Source: Microbulbifer sp. YPW16 (GTDB lineage: Bacteria > Pseudomonadota > Gammaproteobacteria > Pseudomonadales > Cellvibrionaceae). Taken from it: a stretch of DNA of 64,000 nt. The stretch is from contig NZ_CP089928.1 in assembly GCF_021290385.1 (NCBI RefSeq), positions 1,224,501 through 1,288,500 on the forward strand, in the 5' to 3' direction. Made by a program: the position numbers and the translations under genes. Of this stretch, positions 38,940 to 47,901 are shown piece by piece. The notes beneath the pieces are model-generated. The model made no database searches. It worked only from the letters and a program-made list of their open reading frames with translations, and was not told the origin of the DNA. Position 1 is the stretch's first letter, and the number at the start of each line of letters is the position of its first letter.

Positions 38940-40610
38940 ATGCGCGAAGCCGAATTCAGTGCCGACTCGGCATATACCCACGAAGTCACCAACCAGGCCC
39001 CACCGCTGGCAGGCCACAACCTGTTTGCCGGTGACGCGGCATTGCGCGATGCCGTCAACCACAATGGTGGCCACTGGGCCGAGGACGACCTGCAACGCTA
39101 TGGCGAAGTCTGTGGCCGGCCGGAGATGATCGAGCGCGGTTTTCTCGCCAATGAGCACAAGCCCCGCTTCGAGAGCCACGACCGCTCCGGCAACCGTATC
39201 GACCTGGTGCGCTATCACCCGGCCTATCACCAGCTGATGCAGCTGGCACTGAGCGAGGGCCTGCACAGCGCGCCGTGGACTGATCCCAAACCCGGCGCGC
39301 ACGTAGCCCGCGCGGCCAAGTACTACCTGCACAGCCAGCTGGAGTCGGGTCACGGCTGTCCCATCACCATGACCTTCGCCTCCGTGCCGTCACTGAAACT
39401 CAACCCGCACCTGGCCGCCGAGTGGCTGCCCAAGGTCACCGCCCGCAGCTATGACTCCAGCAATCGGCCTTATACCGAGAAAGCGGCGCTCACCATAGGC
39501 ATGGGCATGACCGAGAAGCAGGGCGGCTCGGATGTGCGCGCCAATACAAGCCGCGCCACACGGCTGACCGGCGACCACACCCTGAACGCCTACGAGCTGG
39601 TGGGGCACAAATGGTTTATGTCCGCCCCCATGTGCGACGCCTTCCTGATGCTGGCCCAGGCGCCCGGTGGCCTGTCCTGCTTCCTGGTGCCACGCTGGCG
39701 TCCGGACGGCAGCAAAAACCCCCTGCAGGTACAGCGACTGAAGGACAAGTCGGGCAATGTCTCCAACGCATCCTCCGAAGTGGAAATGCGCGGTGCGCTG
39801 GGCTGGCTGATTGGCGAAGAGGGGCGCGGAGTGAACGCCATAATCGAGATGGTTTCCGCCACCCGCTTCGACTGCATGATCGGCTCGTCAGCCGGACAAC
39901 GGCAGGCGGTGGTGCAGGCCATCCATCACGCCGCACACCGCAAGGCCTTTGGCAAAACCCTGCTCGACCAGCCCCTGATGCAGAATGTCCTGGCAGACCT
40001 GCAGCTGGAAGTGGAGGGTTCCATTGCCATCACCATGCGTATGGCTCGCGCACTGGATCACCTGGACGATGAGCAACAGCAACTGCTGATGCGCCTGGGC
40101 ACGGCGGCGGGCAAATACTGGATCTGCAAGCGCACCCCCCACCACGCCTACGAGGCCATGGAATGCCTGGGGGGCAATGGCGTGGTGGAAAACTTTATCA
40201 CCGCGCGCTTGTATCGCGACGCCCCCATCAACGCCATCTGGGAGGGCTCCGGCAATATCCAGGCGCTGGACGTACTGCGCGCCATCGGCAAGACCCCGGC
40301 GGTACTGCTGGCCTGGTACGAGGAACTGGAGCGGAGCGCGGGGGCTGATGCCAACCTGGACCGGGCGGTAACCGGCCTCAAGAACGAGATGGCCAACCTG
40401 GACCAGCTCGAATACCGGGCGCGCCACCTGGTAGACCAGCTGGCACTCACCATGCAGGCCCACCTGCTGGTACAGGGCGGCGACAGTACCGTGGCCGAGG
40501 CGTTTATCGCCTCCCGGCTGGCGAGCAAGGGCGTCCACAGTACCGGCACCCTGCCCACCGGGCTTGATACCGGCAGAATCATCGAACGGGGCAATCCACT
40601 GGTTTCCTGA
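38940..40610 (+). CDS. aidB: AidB-like acyl-CoA dehydrogenase
   Basis: A 556-residue flavoprotein closely matching E. coli AidB along its length: CPITMTFAS, IGMGMTEKQGGSDVRANT (residues 187-202), VGHKWFMSAPMCDA, LKDKSGNVSNASSEVE, MECLGGNGVVE and NAIWEGSGNIQALDVLR. AidB is part of the adaptive response to alkylation. It binds DNA and FAD, and its exact protective role is debated. A GAGG ribosome site six bases before the ATG supports the start. No Ada box was identified in the 182-bp upstream spacer. Confidence 0.92.
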   Translation: MREAEFSADSAYTHEVTNQAPPLAGHNLFAGDAALRDAVNHNGGHWAEDDLQRYGEVCGRPEMIERGFLANEHKPRFESHDRSGNRIDLVRYHPAYHQLMQLALSEGLHSAPWTDPKPGAHVARAAKYYLHSQLESGHGCPITMTFASVPSLKLNPHLAAEWLPKVTARSYDSSNRPYTEKAALTIGMGMTEKQGGSDVRANTSRATRLTGDHTLNAYELVGHKWFMSAPMCDAFLMLAQAPGGLSCFLVPRWRPDGSKNPLQVQRLKDKSGNVSNASSEVEMRGALGWLIGEEGRGVNAIIEMVSATRFDCMIGSSAGQRQAVVQAIHHAAHRKAFGKTLLDQPLMQNVLADLQLEVEGSIAITMRMARALDHLDDEQQQLLMRLGTAAGKYWICKRTPHHAYEAMECLGGNGVVENFITARLYRDAPINAIWEGSGNIQALDVLRAIGKTPAVLLAWYEELERSAGADANLDRAVTGLKNEMANLDQLEYRARHLVDQLALTMQAHLLVQGGDSTVAEAFIASRLASKGVHSTGTLPTGLDTGRIIERGNPLVS

Positions 40611-40642
40611 TACTGGCCCGCTGCCCGGCCACGACCCGGCAG

Positions 40643-41386
40643 CTACCAGGGCAGGACCTCGCCGTCCCAGAACAGCAGTTTGCCGTTTTTCTCCCCGGTG
40701 AGCTGCCCGAGCACATCGATGATGCGCCCGGCACTGGTGGCGGGGCTGTAGAGCCTATCGTCTTTGATATTCTCCTGAAACGGCCTGGACAGCGCAGTAT
40801 CGGTGGTGCCCGGGTGGATGGCGACCACACAGCAATCATCCACCTTGCGGCCCCACTCAATCGAGAGGTTGCGCACCAGCATATTGAGTGCGGCCTTGCT
40901 CATTCGATAGCTGTACCACCCGCCAAGGCCATTATCCCCGATGCTGCCAACCTTGGCCGACAGGGAAGCCCACATCAATGGCCGGCGCTTTTTCAGTAAC
41001 GGCGCCAGCGCCTGGGCCAGGTGCAGGTGCGTGATGACATTAATGCGCATGGACTGCAGCAGCCAGTCGTCATGGCACTGGTCTAGGGATTTTTCCGGCC
41101 CGTGGTTGTCGTCGTGGAGAATGCCACAACAGTGCACTACCCAGGACGGGGCCGCCCCCTGCTCCTGGAGAAACTCCCGTGCCGTCTCTACCGCCTCCGG
41201 CTCTGTAAGCTCCAGGCTGCAGTGTCCATGCGCAATATCGGTTTCCAGCTCCCGCTCGCGACTCATGGTCAGCAATTGCGCGTCCGGCCAGCGCCTTGCC
41301 ACCTCCGACAGAATTGCATCGGCAATACCGCCGCCGGCGCCGGCCACCAACACGGATTCCGGTTCGGCATGGGGTTTATCGGCCAC
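40643..41386 (-). CDS. Short-chain dehydrogenase/reductase, C-factor-like
   Basis: A 247-residue SDR with a somewhat altered glycine motif (VAGAGGGIADAI), an N-terminal VVHCCGILHDD in the NAG position, and the active-site YSYRMSK with the upstream Ser in WASLSAKVGS. Low conservation of the cofactor motif and the length suggest the CsgA/C-factor-like group. The substrate is unknown. The GTG at 41386 with GGAGG five bases upstream is preferred over the TTG at 41413. It lies convergent to aidB, 32 bp apart. Confidence 0.82.
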   Translation of the reverse strand: MADKPHAEPESVLVAGAGGGIADAILSEVARRWPDAQLLTMSRERELETDIAHGHCSLELTEPEAVETAREFLQEQGAAPSWVVHCCGILHDDNHGPEKSLDQCHDDWLLQSMRINVITHLHLAQALAPLLKKRRPLMWASLSAKVGSIGDNGLGGWYSYRMSKAALNMLVRNLSIEWGRKVDDCCVVAIHPGTTDTALSRPFQENIKDDRLYSPATSAGRIIDVLGQLTGEKNGKLLFWDGEVLPW

Positions 41387-41449
41387 GACTTCCTCCCTTC
41401 CCGTTTGATTCAACCAGGGCCTGTGGCCGGCAATACGCGGTTCCGCGGC

Positions 41450-43423
41450 CTATGGTTCAGTGCCGTCGGTGTCACCCTCAACAGGGGGCCGTTCACGTAC
41501 CACCCGCAGCATCGGCTCATCGGAGCGGAAGATCAGCCCGTGAATCTCGGTTGCGGTCTGGGCCTGCAATAACTGCTGCAGGAACTGGACAATTTCCGCA
41601 GAGATTTCCTGGCCCGGCACCAGTACCGGGATTCCCGGCGGGTAAGGCACTATCTCATCGGCGCTGGTGCGTCCCACCAGGCGTCGCTCGGCCTGGATGC
41701 CGTTGTCCATCAGCGGCAGCTCCTCCGCATCGGAGAAATAGGCGTCCGCGGGCAGGCAGGTGAGGCGCGTGAACTCCGGCAACCGTCTCGGGCTGCCGAT
41801 ATAGGGGCGACGACGACATTGCTGTGCCAGTTGCTTGAATGCGTGAACCAGGCGCAGCAGCTTGCTTTCGGTGCTGCCCAGGGTTACCAGCACACTCACG
41901 GTGTTGTAAGTGGTCTTTTCCACCTGGATACCGTACTGGTCAAAGAGCCGAATCTGCATCTCCTTGCCCGAGTAGCCACTGGCGGAAATATCGATGGTCA
42001 CCTTGGTGGGGTCCAGCCGGATATTGTCGCCGGCCAGTGGGGCGGGAATCAGGTCCTCCAGCTCCAGCGCCCGGAAAACCCCGGTTTCATCCAGTGCCCG
42101 GCGCAGTTTCTCCACCATCAGCATGCAGCGCCGCAGGCAGCTGTAACCCTCCATCGCCATCTGCTTGCGCGCCACGTCGAGGCTCGCAATCATCGCGTAC
42201 TGGGGACTGGTGGAAGCGTGCATATTCAGGTTTTCGCGAAAGCGGAACTCGTCGAAATCCGGGTCTTGCACATGGATCATGCTGGCCTGGGAGAATGCCG
42301 ACAGCATCTTGTGGGTGCTCTGGGTGACATAGTCGGCACCGCATTCCAGCGCGGTAGGCCGCAATTCCGGGTGAAAGTAGCCGTGGGCATACCAGGCCTC
42401 GTCCACCAGCACCTTCACGCCCTGGCGGTGGGCGAGTTCGATAATCGGCCGCAGGTCATAGCGCAGCCCATCGTAGGTGCAGGAAGTCACCACCAGCAGG
42501 CGGGCATCGCCGTGTTCCTCCAGCGCCCACTCCAGGTCCGCGCGGCGCACCGGCCCGTAAATCCCGTACTCCGGATGCAGCGTGGACTTGAGGTAAACCG
42601 GTTCGCAGCGATTCATCACAATCGCATGGTGAACTGACTTGTGACAGGCCTGGTCGACGATGATCTTGCCCCCGCCGCCCAGTACCTGCTGGATTACCAC
42701 CTTGTTGGCGGTGGAAGTGCCGTTGGTGAGGAAAAACGTGTGCTCGGCACCAAAAGTCTTCGCCGCCAGGTCCTGCGCCTCCTGGATTACCGAGTGGGGT
42801 TCCAGCAGGCTGTCCAGCACCTGTACCGACACCGACAGGTCGGTATTGAAAATGTGCTCGCCCATAAAGCGGTAAAAATCACTCACCCAGGGACTGTTGC
42901 GCAGGCTGTCACCGCCAGAGTGCCCCGGGGTATGCCAGGCGTCACGGGCACTGAATACGTACTGCTTGAGGGTATCGGCGAAGGGCGTGGAAGCGCGACG
43001 GGCGATAAACGCCTGCACCAGCCGGAACATCTGGTTGAAGTTGCCTTCGCGCCGGTCGAACAGTTCGTCGAAACGCTGGCGTGCGGAAACCGATAACGAG
43101 CAATCCTGCGCCACCAGGAAGATATCCAGCTGCGCCCGGAACGCGTGCAACCGGTCCACCAGCTGTTCCGCCGCGGTGAGGCCGGCCGGCTCCGCACCCG
43201 CATCGACAATCAGCGCCTGCAGGTGGGTTTCCTCCCGCATCAGGCGGTCGACTCCCGGCAGTGGCACCGACTCGAAACGCAGGCCAAAAGGGTTTTCATG
43301 CTGGGCTGCGGTGATATTCAGCGCCTCGACCCAGTCGCCCGCCAGCTGTGGGTCCGAGCTGATCAGGACAACCCGGCACTCCAGCGGCTGGCGGCGTTCG
43401 GTCAGATTGCCCAGGTCAGGCAT
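41450..43423 (-). CDS. PLP-dependent Orn/Lys/Arg decarboxylase, short form
   Basis: A 657-residue fold-I basic amino acid decarboxylase. It has a wing-like N-terminal domain (about 15-140), then HTPGHSGGDSLRNSP near residue 164, DEAWYAHG (341-348) and the PLP lysine Lys372 in STHKMLSA, with a C-terminal domain ending near residue 640. It is shorter than the 710- to 750-residue inducible enzymes (SpeF, CadA, AdiA), which suggests a distinct subgroup. The substrate among lysine, ornithine and arginine cannot be chosen from these motifs. Confidence 0.85.
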   Translation of the reverse strand: MPDLGNLTERRQPLECRVVLISSDPQLAGDWVEALNITAAQHENPFGLRFESVPLPGVDRLMREETHLQALIVDAGAEPAGLTAAEQLVDRLHAFRAQLDIFLVAQDCSLSVSARQRFDELFDRREGNFNQMFRLVQAFIARRASTPFADTLKQYVFSARDAWHTPGHSGGDSLRNSPWVSDFYRFMGEHIFNTDLSVSVQVLDSLLEPHSVIQEAQDLAAKTFGAEHTFFLTNGTSTANKVVIQQVLGGGGKIIVDQACHKSVHHAIVMNRCEPVYLKSTLHPEYGIYGPVRRADLEWALEEHGDARLLVVTSCTYDGLRYDLRPIIELAHRQGVKVLVDEAWYAHGYFHPELRPTALECGADYVTQSTHKMLSAFSQASMIHVQDPDFDEFRFRENLNMHASTSPQYAMIASLDVARKQMAMEGYSCLRRCMLMVEKLRRALDETGVFRALELEDLIPAPLAGDNIRLDPTKVTIDISASGYSGKEMQIRLFDQYGIQVEKTTYNTVSVLVTLGSTESKLLRLVHAFKQLAQQCRRRPYIGSPRRLPEFTRLTCLPADAYFSDAEELPLMDNGIQAERRLVGRTSADEIVPYPPGIPVLVPGQEISAEIVQFLQQLLQAQTATEIHGLIFRSDEPMLRVVRERPPVEGDTDGTEP

Positions 43424-43579
43424 GCTTGGGTCCCAAAGGGTAACTCACCCCTTGAGCATAGCTGCTGCAGTGGCGCCGGGGTGTCCCTCCGGAACTTAAC
43501 TCACTGATTTTTCAGGGGTTCAGGAGCGAACCGGAACGTAAAGAAAAAAACGCCAGCCGACAGGCTTCCCCGGAACGGG

Positions 43580-43984
43580 TCAAAACTTGTCGCTGCGCAC
43601 CCGGCCATCGAACTCCAGGCATTCGAGCACCCGCTGTCGCTGCACCGGCGACAGGTCGTCCAGGGCAAAATATGCCAGCTCGGAATGTTCGTCGGACAGG
43701 GAGATGGCGCCGTGGTCGGCAAAATGGGCGCGAAAGATAAAGACATGCGAGCGGTAAACACGGTGGTAATACACGCCGCTCAGGTAATCGATCCGGACTT
43801 CCCGTCCCAGCTCCTCGCGGCACTCGCGCAACAGGGCTTCATGAATCGTCTCGCCCGGATCCAGCGCCCCACCCGGCAGGCCCCAGTTGCGATCGGCATA
43901 GGTGGCCCTGAGCTGCAGCACCTCGCCCAGTTCATTGGTAATCACGGCGTGGGCACTGAGGCGATAGGTATCTTCAAATCCCAT
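43580..43984 (-). CDS. Nudix hydrolase
   Basis: A 134-residue Nudix protein. The Nudix box spans residues 38-60, beginning GGALDPGE and ending RECREELG, with all catalytic acidic residues in place. The substrate, probably a nucleoside diphosphate derivative, is not apparent. The ATG at 43984 has AAGGAG five to six bases upstream. A GTG at 43990 would sit against the ribosome site. It lies between pldA and the decarboxylase gene on the same strand. Confidence 0.88.
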   Translation of the reverse strand: MGFEDTYRLSAHAVITNELGEVLQLRATYADRNWGLPGGALDPGETIHEALLRECREELGREVRIDYLSGVYYHRVYRSHVFIFRAHFADHGAISLSDEHSELAYFALDDLSPVQRQRVLECLEFDGRVRSDKF

Positions 43985-44083
43985 GCTCACTCCTTCTACT
44001 GGAGCCCTGTGAAGGCCGGGCCAGGCGGCCCTGACCAGTATCCGCCAAAAGCCCGGGCGTTGCTACTCCATCAGGGCAACCAC

Positions 44084-45277
44084 CTATTGGGCCCCGCGGG
44101 CCAGCTCAAAGCCGATACCCAGGGTATTCACTGACTCATCGTAATCGATCAGGCTTTCCCCATAACCACCAAAGTACTTGACGAAGCCCCGCACGCGGCC
44201 ACCAAGCGGGAAGCCCCAGCGCAGCTCAACCGCACCGCGATTGTCCGAGCGCAGGTTGTTACGCAGCATCAGCGACACGCTGTGGCCATTGTCCCCACTG
44301 TAAGTGCCCGCCAGTTCAAAGTGCCCCAGGTAGGCCTCGATGTCCGGGTTATCATCGTCATCGCGGTCCTCCGGAATGCGATACCAGGGCTTGAAACTGA
44401 TGAATATATTCTCGCGCTCGAAGAAGAAGTTGGCATAGACCCGGTTCCAGCTGCGGGACAATGGCTCACTGCGACCGTTGGACTGGTGGTTGATAGCCAG
44501 CTGGTTGGCCACATTCTGGAAACCGAACAGGGACCAGTCGTTGAGCCAGGTCATCAGCAGCTCCGGCTCGTGGTTGGTCTCGCGAAACGGCGAGGAATCG
44601 TCCGAATTGTACGCCTGCCAGAAGCTCTTGTTGGTGTACGCCAGGCTCATAAACGAGGCCTGGCCCAGGAAGCCCCGCCAGATGGGCACCTGCACCGAAA
44701 GCTGGAACTGTACCTCGATTTCATCCAGGTCGATATCTACGCCATTGACCTGGAAATCCTCCAGGCCGGCCTCATTCGGTGAAGGGTTGTAAACCACCGG
44801 CAGCAGGTAATTGACCTTGTGGGAAGCGAGCGTGAACGGGTTGTTGGCAGCGTCGCGGATCGCCTGGGCAGCCTTGCTGGACTCCGGCGCCACGGTGGTC
44901 TCCGTCTCGCCCGGCAGAGGCTCGGTGACCGTACCGAACACCGGCTGCGGCTCACGCTCATCCGGCGTTTCCCGCACACGCTGGGCGCAGAAGCGCCGCA
45001 TCTCCTCGAGTGTGATGCTGGCAGGGGCAACCAGCAGCTGCTCGCGCAGACAGGCCTGCTCGCGCTCCTCGAGGGTCAATTGATCGGAAACCAATCTTTC
45101 ACCACCGGGATTCTCCGGTTCCGATTCACTCACGCTGAAGCCGGTATCACCCCCAGTTCCTACCTCACCCCCGGGTGGTACCTCCGCAGCAGCCGCACCC
45201 TCCTGCGCCGAAGCGGCCCCGGCTACCAACAACCAAAAGGACACAACAACCAGCTTTATCAATCCAGGCTCCGACAA
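44084..45277 (-). CDS. pldA: Outer membrane phospholipase A1
   Basis: PldA is a calcium-dependent outer-membrane phospholipase barrel. The 397-residue precursor has a signal peptide ending GAASA, a long acidic and Pro/Gly-rich linker with a cysteine pair (Cys76 and Cys97), and a C-terminal barrel from about residue 150. The catalytic set of E. coli PldA is present as His264 and Ser266 in NHQSNGRS and Asn278 in SRSWNR. The start is TTG at 45277 with GGAGGGGGG just upstream. It is much longer at the N terminus than the 289-residue E. coli enzyme. Confidence 0.9.
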   Translation of the reverse strand: MSEPGLIKLVVVSFWLLVAGAASAQEGAAAAEVPPGGEVGTGGDTGFSVSESEPENPGGERLVSDQLTLEEREQACLREQLLVAPASITLEEMRRFCAQRVRETPDEREPQPVFGTVTEPLPGETETTVAPESSKAAQAIRDAANNPFTLASHKVNYLLPVVYNPSPNEAGLEDFQVNGVDIDLDEIEVQFQLSVQVPIWRGFLGQASFMSLAYTNKSFWQAYNSDDSSPFRETNHEPELLMTWLNDWSLFGFQNVANQLAINHQSNGRSEPLSRSWNRVYANFFFERENIFISFKPWYRIPEDRDDDDNPDIEAYLGHFELAGTYSGDNGHSVSLMLRNNLRSDNRGAVELRWGFPLGGRVRGFVKYFGGYGESLIDYDESVNTLGIGFELARGAQ

Positions 45278-45620
45278 ATCCCCCCTCCCTCACTGATAAC
45301 CGGCGACTACCGGCTGTTTTCCAGTCGGCATCATACACGGGTTAAGGGAATCTGGATTGCCAGCCCCGCAATCTCCACGAGGGAAACTGTGAGCCGGTTA
45401 ACACTGACGGGAATCGTGCGCCAATGGAGGTTGAATCAACGGCAATTGGCCATTAGCCACGTACCACGCGGAAGGCAGGGGCAGGACCACTTTTCCCGGG
45501 GTAGGGCCCGCCTGCAGGGGCTGGGATGCGGCCACACAGGCGGAATCGCTTTGAAGCACAGTCACAAAAGCCGACGAAAGAGGCGTAAAACCGCTTAATC
45601 GGTCCGGAGCCTAATCAATA
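45278..45620. other. Intergenic region, 343 bp
   Basis: The spacer lies between the unknown gene at 45621-46343 and pldA, both on the minus strand. The pldA ribosome site (GGAGGGGGG) is at its left end. I found no ORF with coding character, no terminator with a U-run and no known regulatory motif. Confidence 0.4.
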
Positions 45621-46343
45621 TTACACCAGGCCATCCAGCGCCCCGGACCACTCTAGGTCGCGCAACCTGACCTGCCACAGTCGCCCGGTGCTCGACGGCC
45701 AGTCGTACCCCACCAGCAGGCCGCGCTCATCGACATAACAGTGTGCGTCGCGTTCCGCCTCATCACCCTGGTAGATATAGCCGACTACGTCCGGCCCCAG
45801 CTCGTGGGCGCCCTGGTTGGTGCCGACACTGGACATCGCACGTGCCGTCCTGTGACTAACGCGCGGGGCCAGCAGCTTACCGCGCTGGGAGGGATCAACA
45901 ATGTCCGGCGATACCACCTCCAGGCCCCGCTCGCACTGTTCCAGCTTGAGCAGTAACGGCCCCATAAAGATTCGCATCAGCGGAAACAGCAGCCGCGAAC
46001 GGCCCCCGACCCGAGCCTCCTGGGGACCATTGGGTCCGCTCCAGTGTGCCTCGATATCGTTGCCGAGCATCTGCGCCCCGGGCCCCTCGCCCAGCAGTCG
46101 ATAGCGGGCTGTCACCTCGTCGACCTCATCGCGCCAGCTCAGCTCGCATTCCGTCACCAGGCCCCGGTCCAGCACCGCACCGACCTCCAGGCCAAACCGC
46201 TCGGACCCCACCAGGCGCTGGCTGATCAGCACCTGGCGATCCGCCTCATCCCGGCCCAGCTGCCAGTAATCCCGCACCGGCATCTCCCGGCCATCGCAGC
46301 TGTAGTAGTAGCGTCCCTGCGCCAGATTGGACTTCAATCGCAT
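45621..46343 (-). CDS. Hypothetical protein, 240 residues
   Basis: Not recognised. There is no signal peptide. The first 60 residues read as alternating charged strands (YYYSCDGREMPVRDYW, VLISQRLVGS), followed by a hydrophobic segment LLFPLMRIFMGPLLLKLE near residue 118 and a beta-rich C-terminal half with VVGYIYQGDEAERDAHCYVD. The best evidence for a real gene is the GAGGAGG ribosome site seven bases before the ATG at 46343 and codon use like its neighbours. No link to pldA can be drawn beyond proximity. Confidence 0.65.
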   Translation of the reverse strand: MRLKSNLAQGRYYYSCDGREMPVRDYWQLGRDEADRQVLISQRLVGSERFGLEVGAVLDRGLVTECELSWRDEVDEVTARYRLLGEGPGAQMLGNDIEAHWSGPNGPQEARVGGRSRLLFPLMRIFMGPLLLKLEQCERGLEVVSPDIVDPSQRGKLLAPRVSHRTARAMSSVGTNQGAHELGPDVVGYIYQGDEAERDAHCYVDERGLLVGYDWPSSTGRLWQVRLRDLEWSGALDGLV

Positions 46344-46578
46344 TTTCAACCTCCTCAACGTCCTGTGATCACAACCCTGTGAATACACGGGACTAATGCA
46401 TGAAAAAGTATTGCACAAGGAGGGAGAAAAACGCCGCGATTGGCGCGACAGGGGACCCTGAATAGTATTTGCGCCAGCATGGTGCATGCTTCCGGCAGGC
46501 CGCATCGCTATCGGAACTACCGGGATAAATGTAATCCTGTCGCGGCCGGGGCATCGGCTCGGACGCGACAGGGCCGGC

Positions 46579-47889
46579 TCAGGCCACCGCAGATGCCTCC
46601 TCCCCTGCCATCGACCACTGCATTATTCCTCCCGCCTGGCCAGTATCGTAGAGACTACTTCCCACCAGGTCGTTGACAACCCGCGCCGCCCGCCATGCCG
46701 CCAGGCTGAGTTGTGGCTCTGCGATCCCATGTGTGTAGCGGCCGCCACCGAGGATATATACCTGCCGCCCGGCGGCACCACGGAGGTCCGCCGCAAACGC
46801 ACGATTGAGGACCAGTCTTCCCTGCCCATCCAGCAAGAAACGCTCCCGCAGGGGCTCAAGGCAGTGCGGAATGGTTTCCTGCAGGCCGGTGCAGAGGATT
46901 ACCAGGTCTGCGCGGTAATGTTCGGGAGCCCCCTCGAGGCTGTTATAAAGGCCCAGCTCATAACTGCCGGTGCGTGAAAGTTCGCATAGCTCGCGTCCCG
47001 GCAGAAGCGCGATGCCGTCGCCCTTCCCCTCCAGGTGCACCAATCCATAGAAGCGCCGGTAAAGCGCCTTCAGCGTGGTTGTCGAGATACCGTCAGAGGC
47101 CAGTTTCTGGGCCTCGACGATTTCTTCACGGCGCGCCCCCGACAGGCGATGGAATACATCCACGTAGTCGGGGCTAAACCACGTATTGGTAAAAGGCGTT
47201 TCATCGAGTGGAAGGTAATTCTCGCGACGGGAGATCCATAGCACCCGCCGGGGGTGGCCCCAGTGACCGTCCAACAAGTTGAGAACCAACTCCGCCCCTG
47301 TCTGGCCACCGCCAACGACCGCGACCCGCAGTCCCTGCACCGCAGGTTGCCGCAGGGCGGTTTCCAGCGCGTGAAAACAGTGGTCCGAGAGCAATGGCCG
47401 CGCGCAGTCCGGTATGTACGGTTCCTTGCCGGCGGCAACACACAGATTGCGTGCCCGCACGAGCCGGCTTTTGCCCGCCACGTCCATTTCCAGCTCGAAC
47501 CAGTGATCCCGGTCCATTACCCGCTCTACGCAGCTGCCCATCTGCAACCGGTTCAACCCCGCCAGCCGATCCGCCACCCATGCCAGGTAATCGGCAAACT
47601 CGCGTCGCCCAATCGCCGGCTGGTCTGCGTTCAGGAAATCATAGAAGCGCCGTTTGGCAACCAGGTACGCAAGAAAACTGTAGGGATTGGTGGGGTCAAC
47701 CGGTGTTACCAGGTCCTTGAGATAGGAAGTTTGCAACTCGGCGCCTGGCAACATCAACCCGGGATGCCAGGAATGGCTGGCTTTACTGTCAAAAAAACGA
47801 TAGGCCAGCGCTTGCCGGTGCAACAAAGCAGCCACGGAGAGGTTGAAAGGACCGGCCCCGATGCCGGCCAGGTCTAGGGGAGTATCCAT
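46579..47889 (-). CDS. iucD: Lysine/ornithine N-monooxygenase (IucD-like)
   Basis: A 436-residue flavin monooxygenase that would hydroxylate the side-chain amine of lysine (or ornithine) in hydroxamate siderophore synthesis. It has the FAD motif GIGAGPFNLS near residue 10, LQTSYLKDLVTPVDPTNPYSF near residue 53, the NADPH motif VGGGQTGAE near residue 191 and ILGGGRYTHGIAEPQLS near the C terminus. It is the last gene of the iucABCD-type operon, 12 bp after iucC. Lysine as substrate is inferred from the iucA/iucB/iucC order of aerobactin. Confidence 0.88.
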   Translation of the reverse strand: MDTPLDLAGIGAGPFNLSVAALLHRQALAYRFFDSKASHSWHPGLMLPGAELQTSYLKDLVTPVDPTNPYSFLAYLVAKRRFYDFLNADQPAIGRREFADYLAWVADRLAGLNRLQMGSCVERVMDRDHWFELEMDVAGKSRLVRARNLCVAAGKEPYIPDCARPLLSDHCFHALETALRQPAVQGLRVAVVGGGQTGAELVLNLLDGHWGHPRRVLWISRRENYLPLDETPFTNTWFSPDYVDVFHRLSGARREEIVEAQKLASDGISTTTLKALYRRFYGLVHLEGKGDGIALLPGRELCELSRTGSYELGLYNSLEGAPEHYRADLVILCTGLQETIPHCLEPLRERFLLDGQGRLVLNRAFAADLRGAAGRQVYILGGGRYTHGIAEPQLSLAAWRAARVVNDLVGSSLYDTGQAGGIMQWSMAGEEASAVA

Positions 47890-47901
47890 GCTTGGGCCTC
47901 G

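Noticed and set aside
43518..43533. Hairpin GGTTC/GAACC between the decarboxylase and Nudix genes
   Set aside because: The stem is only five base pairs and has no U-run; it is likely by chance.
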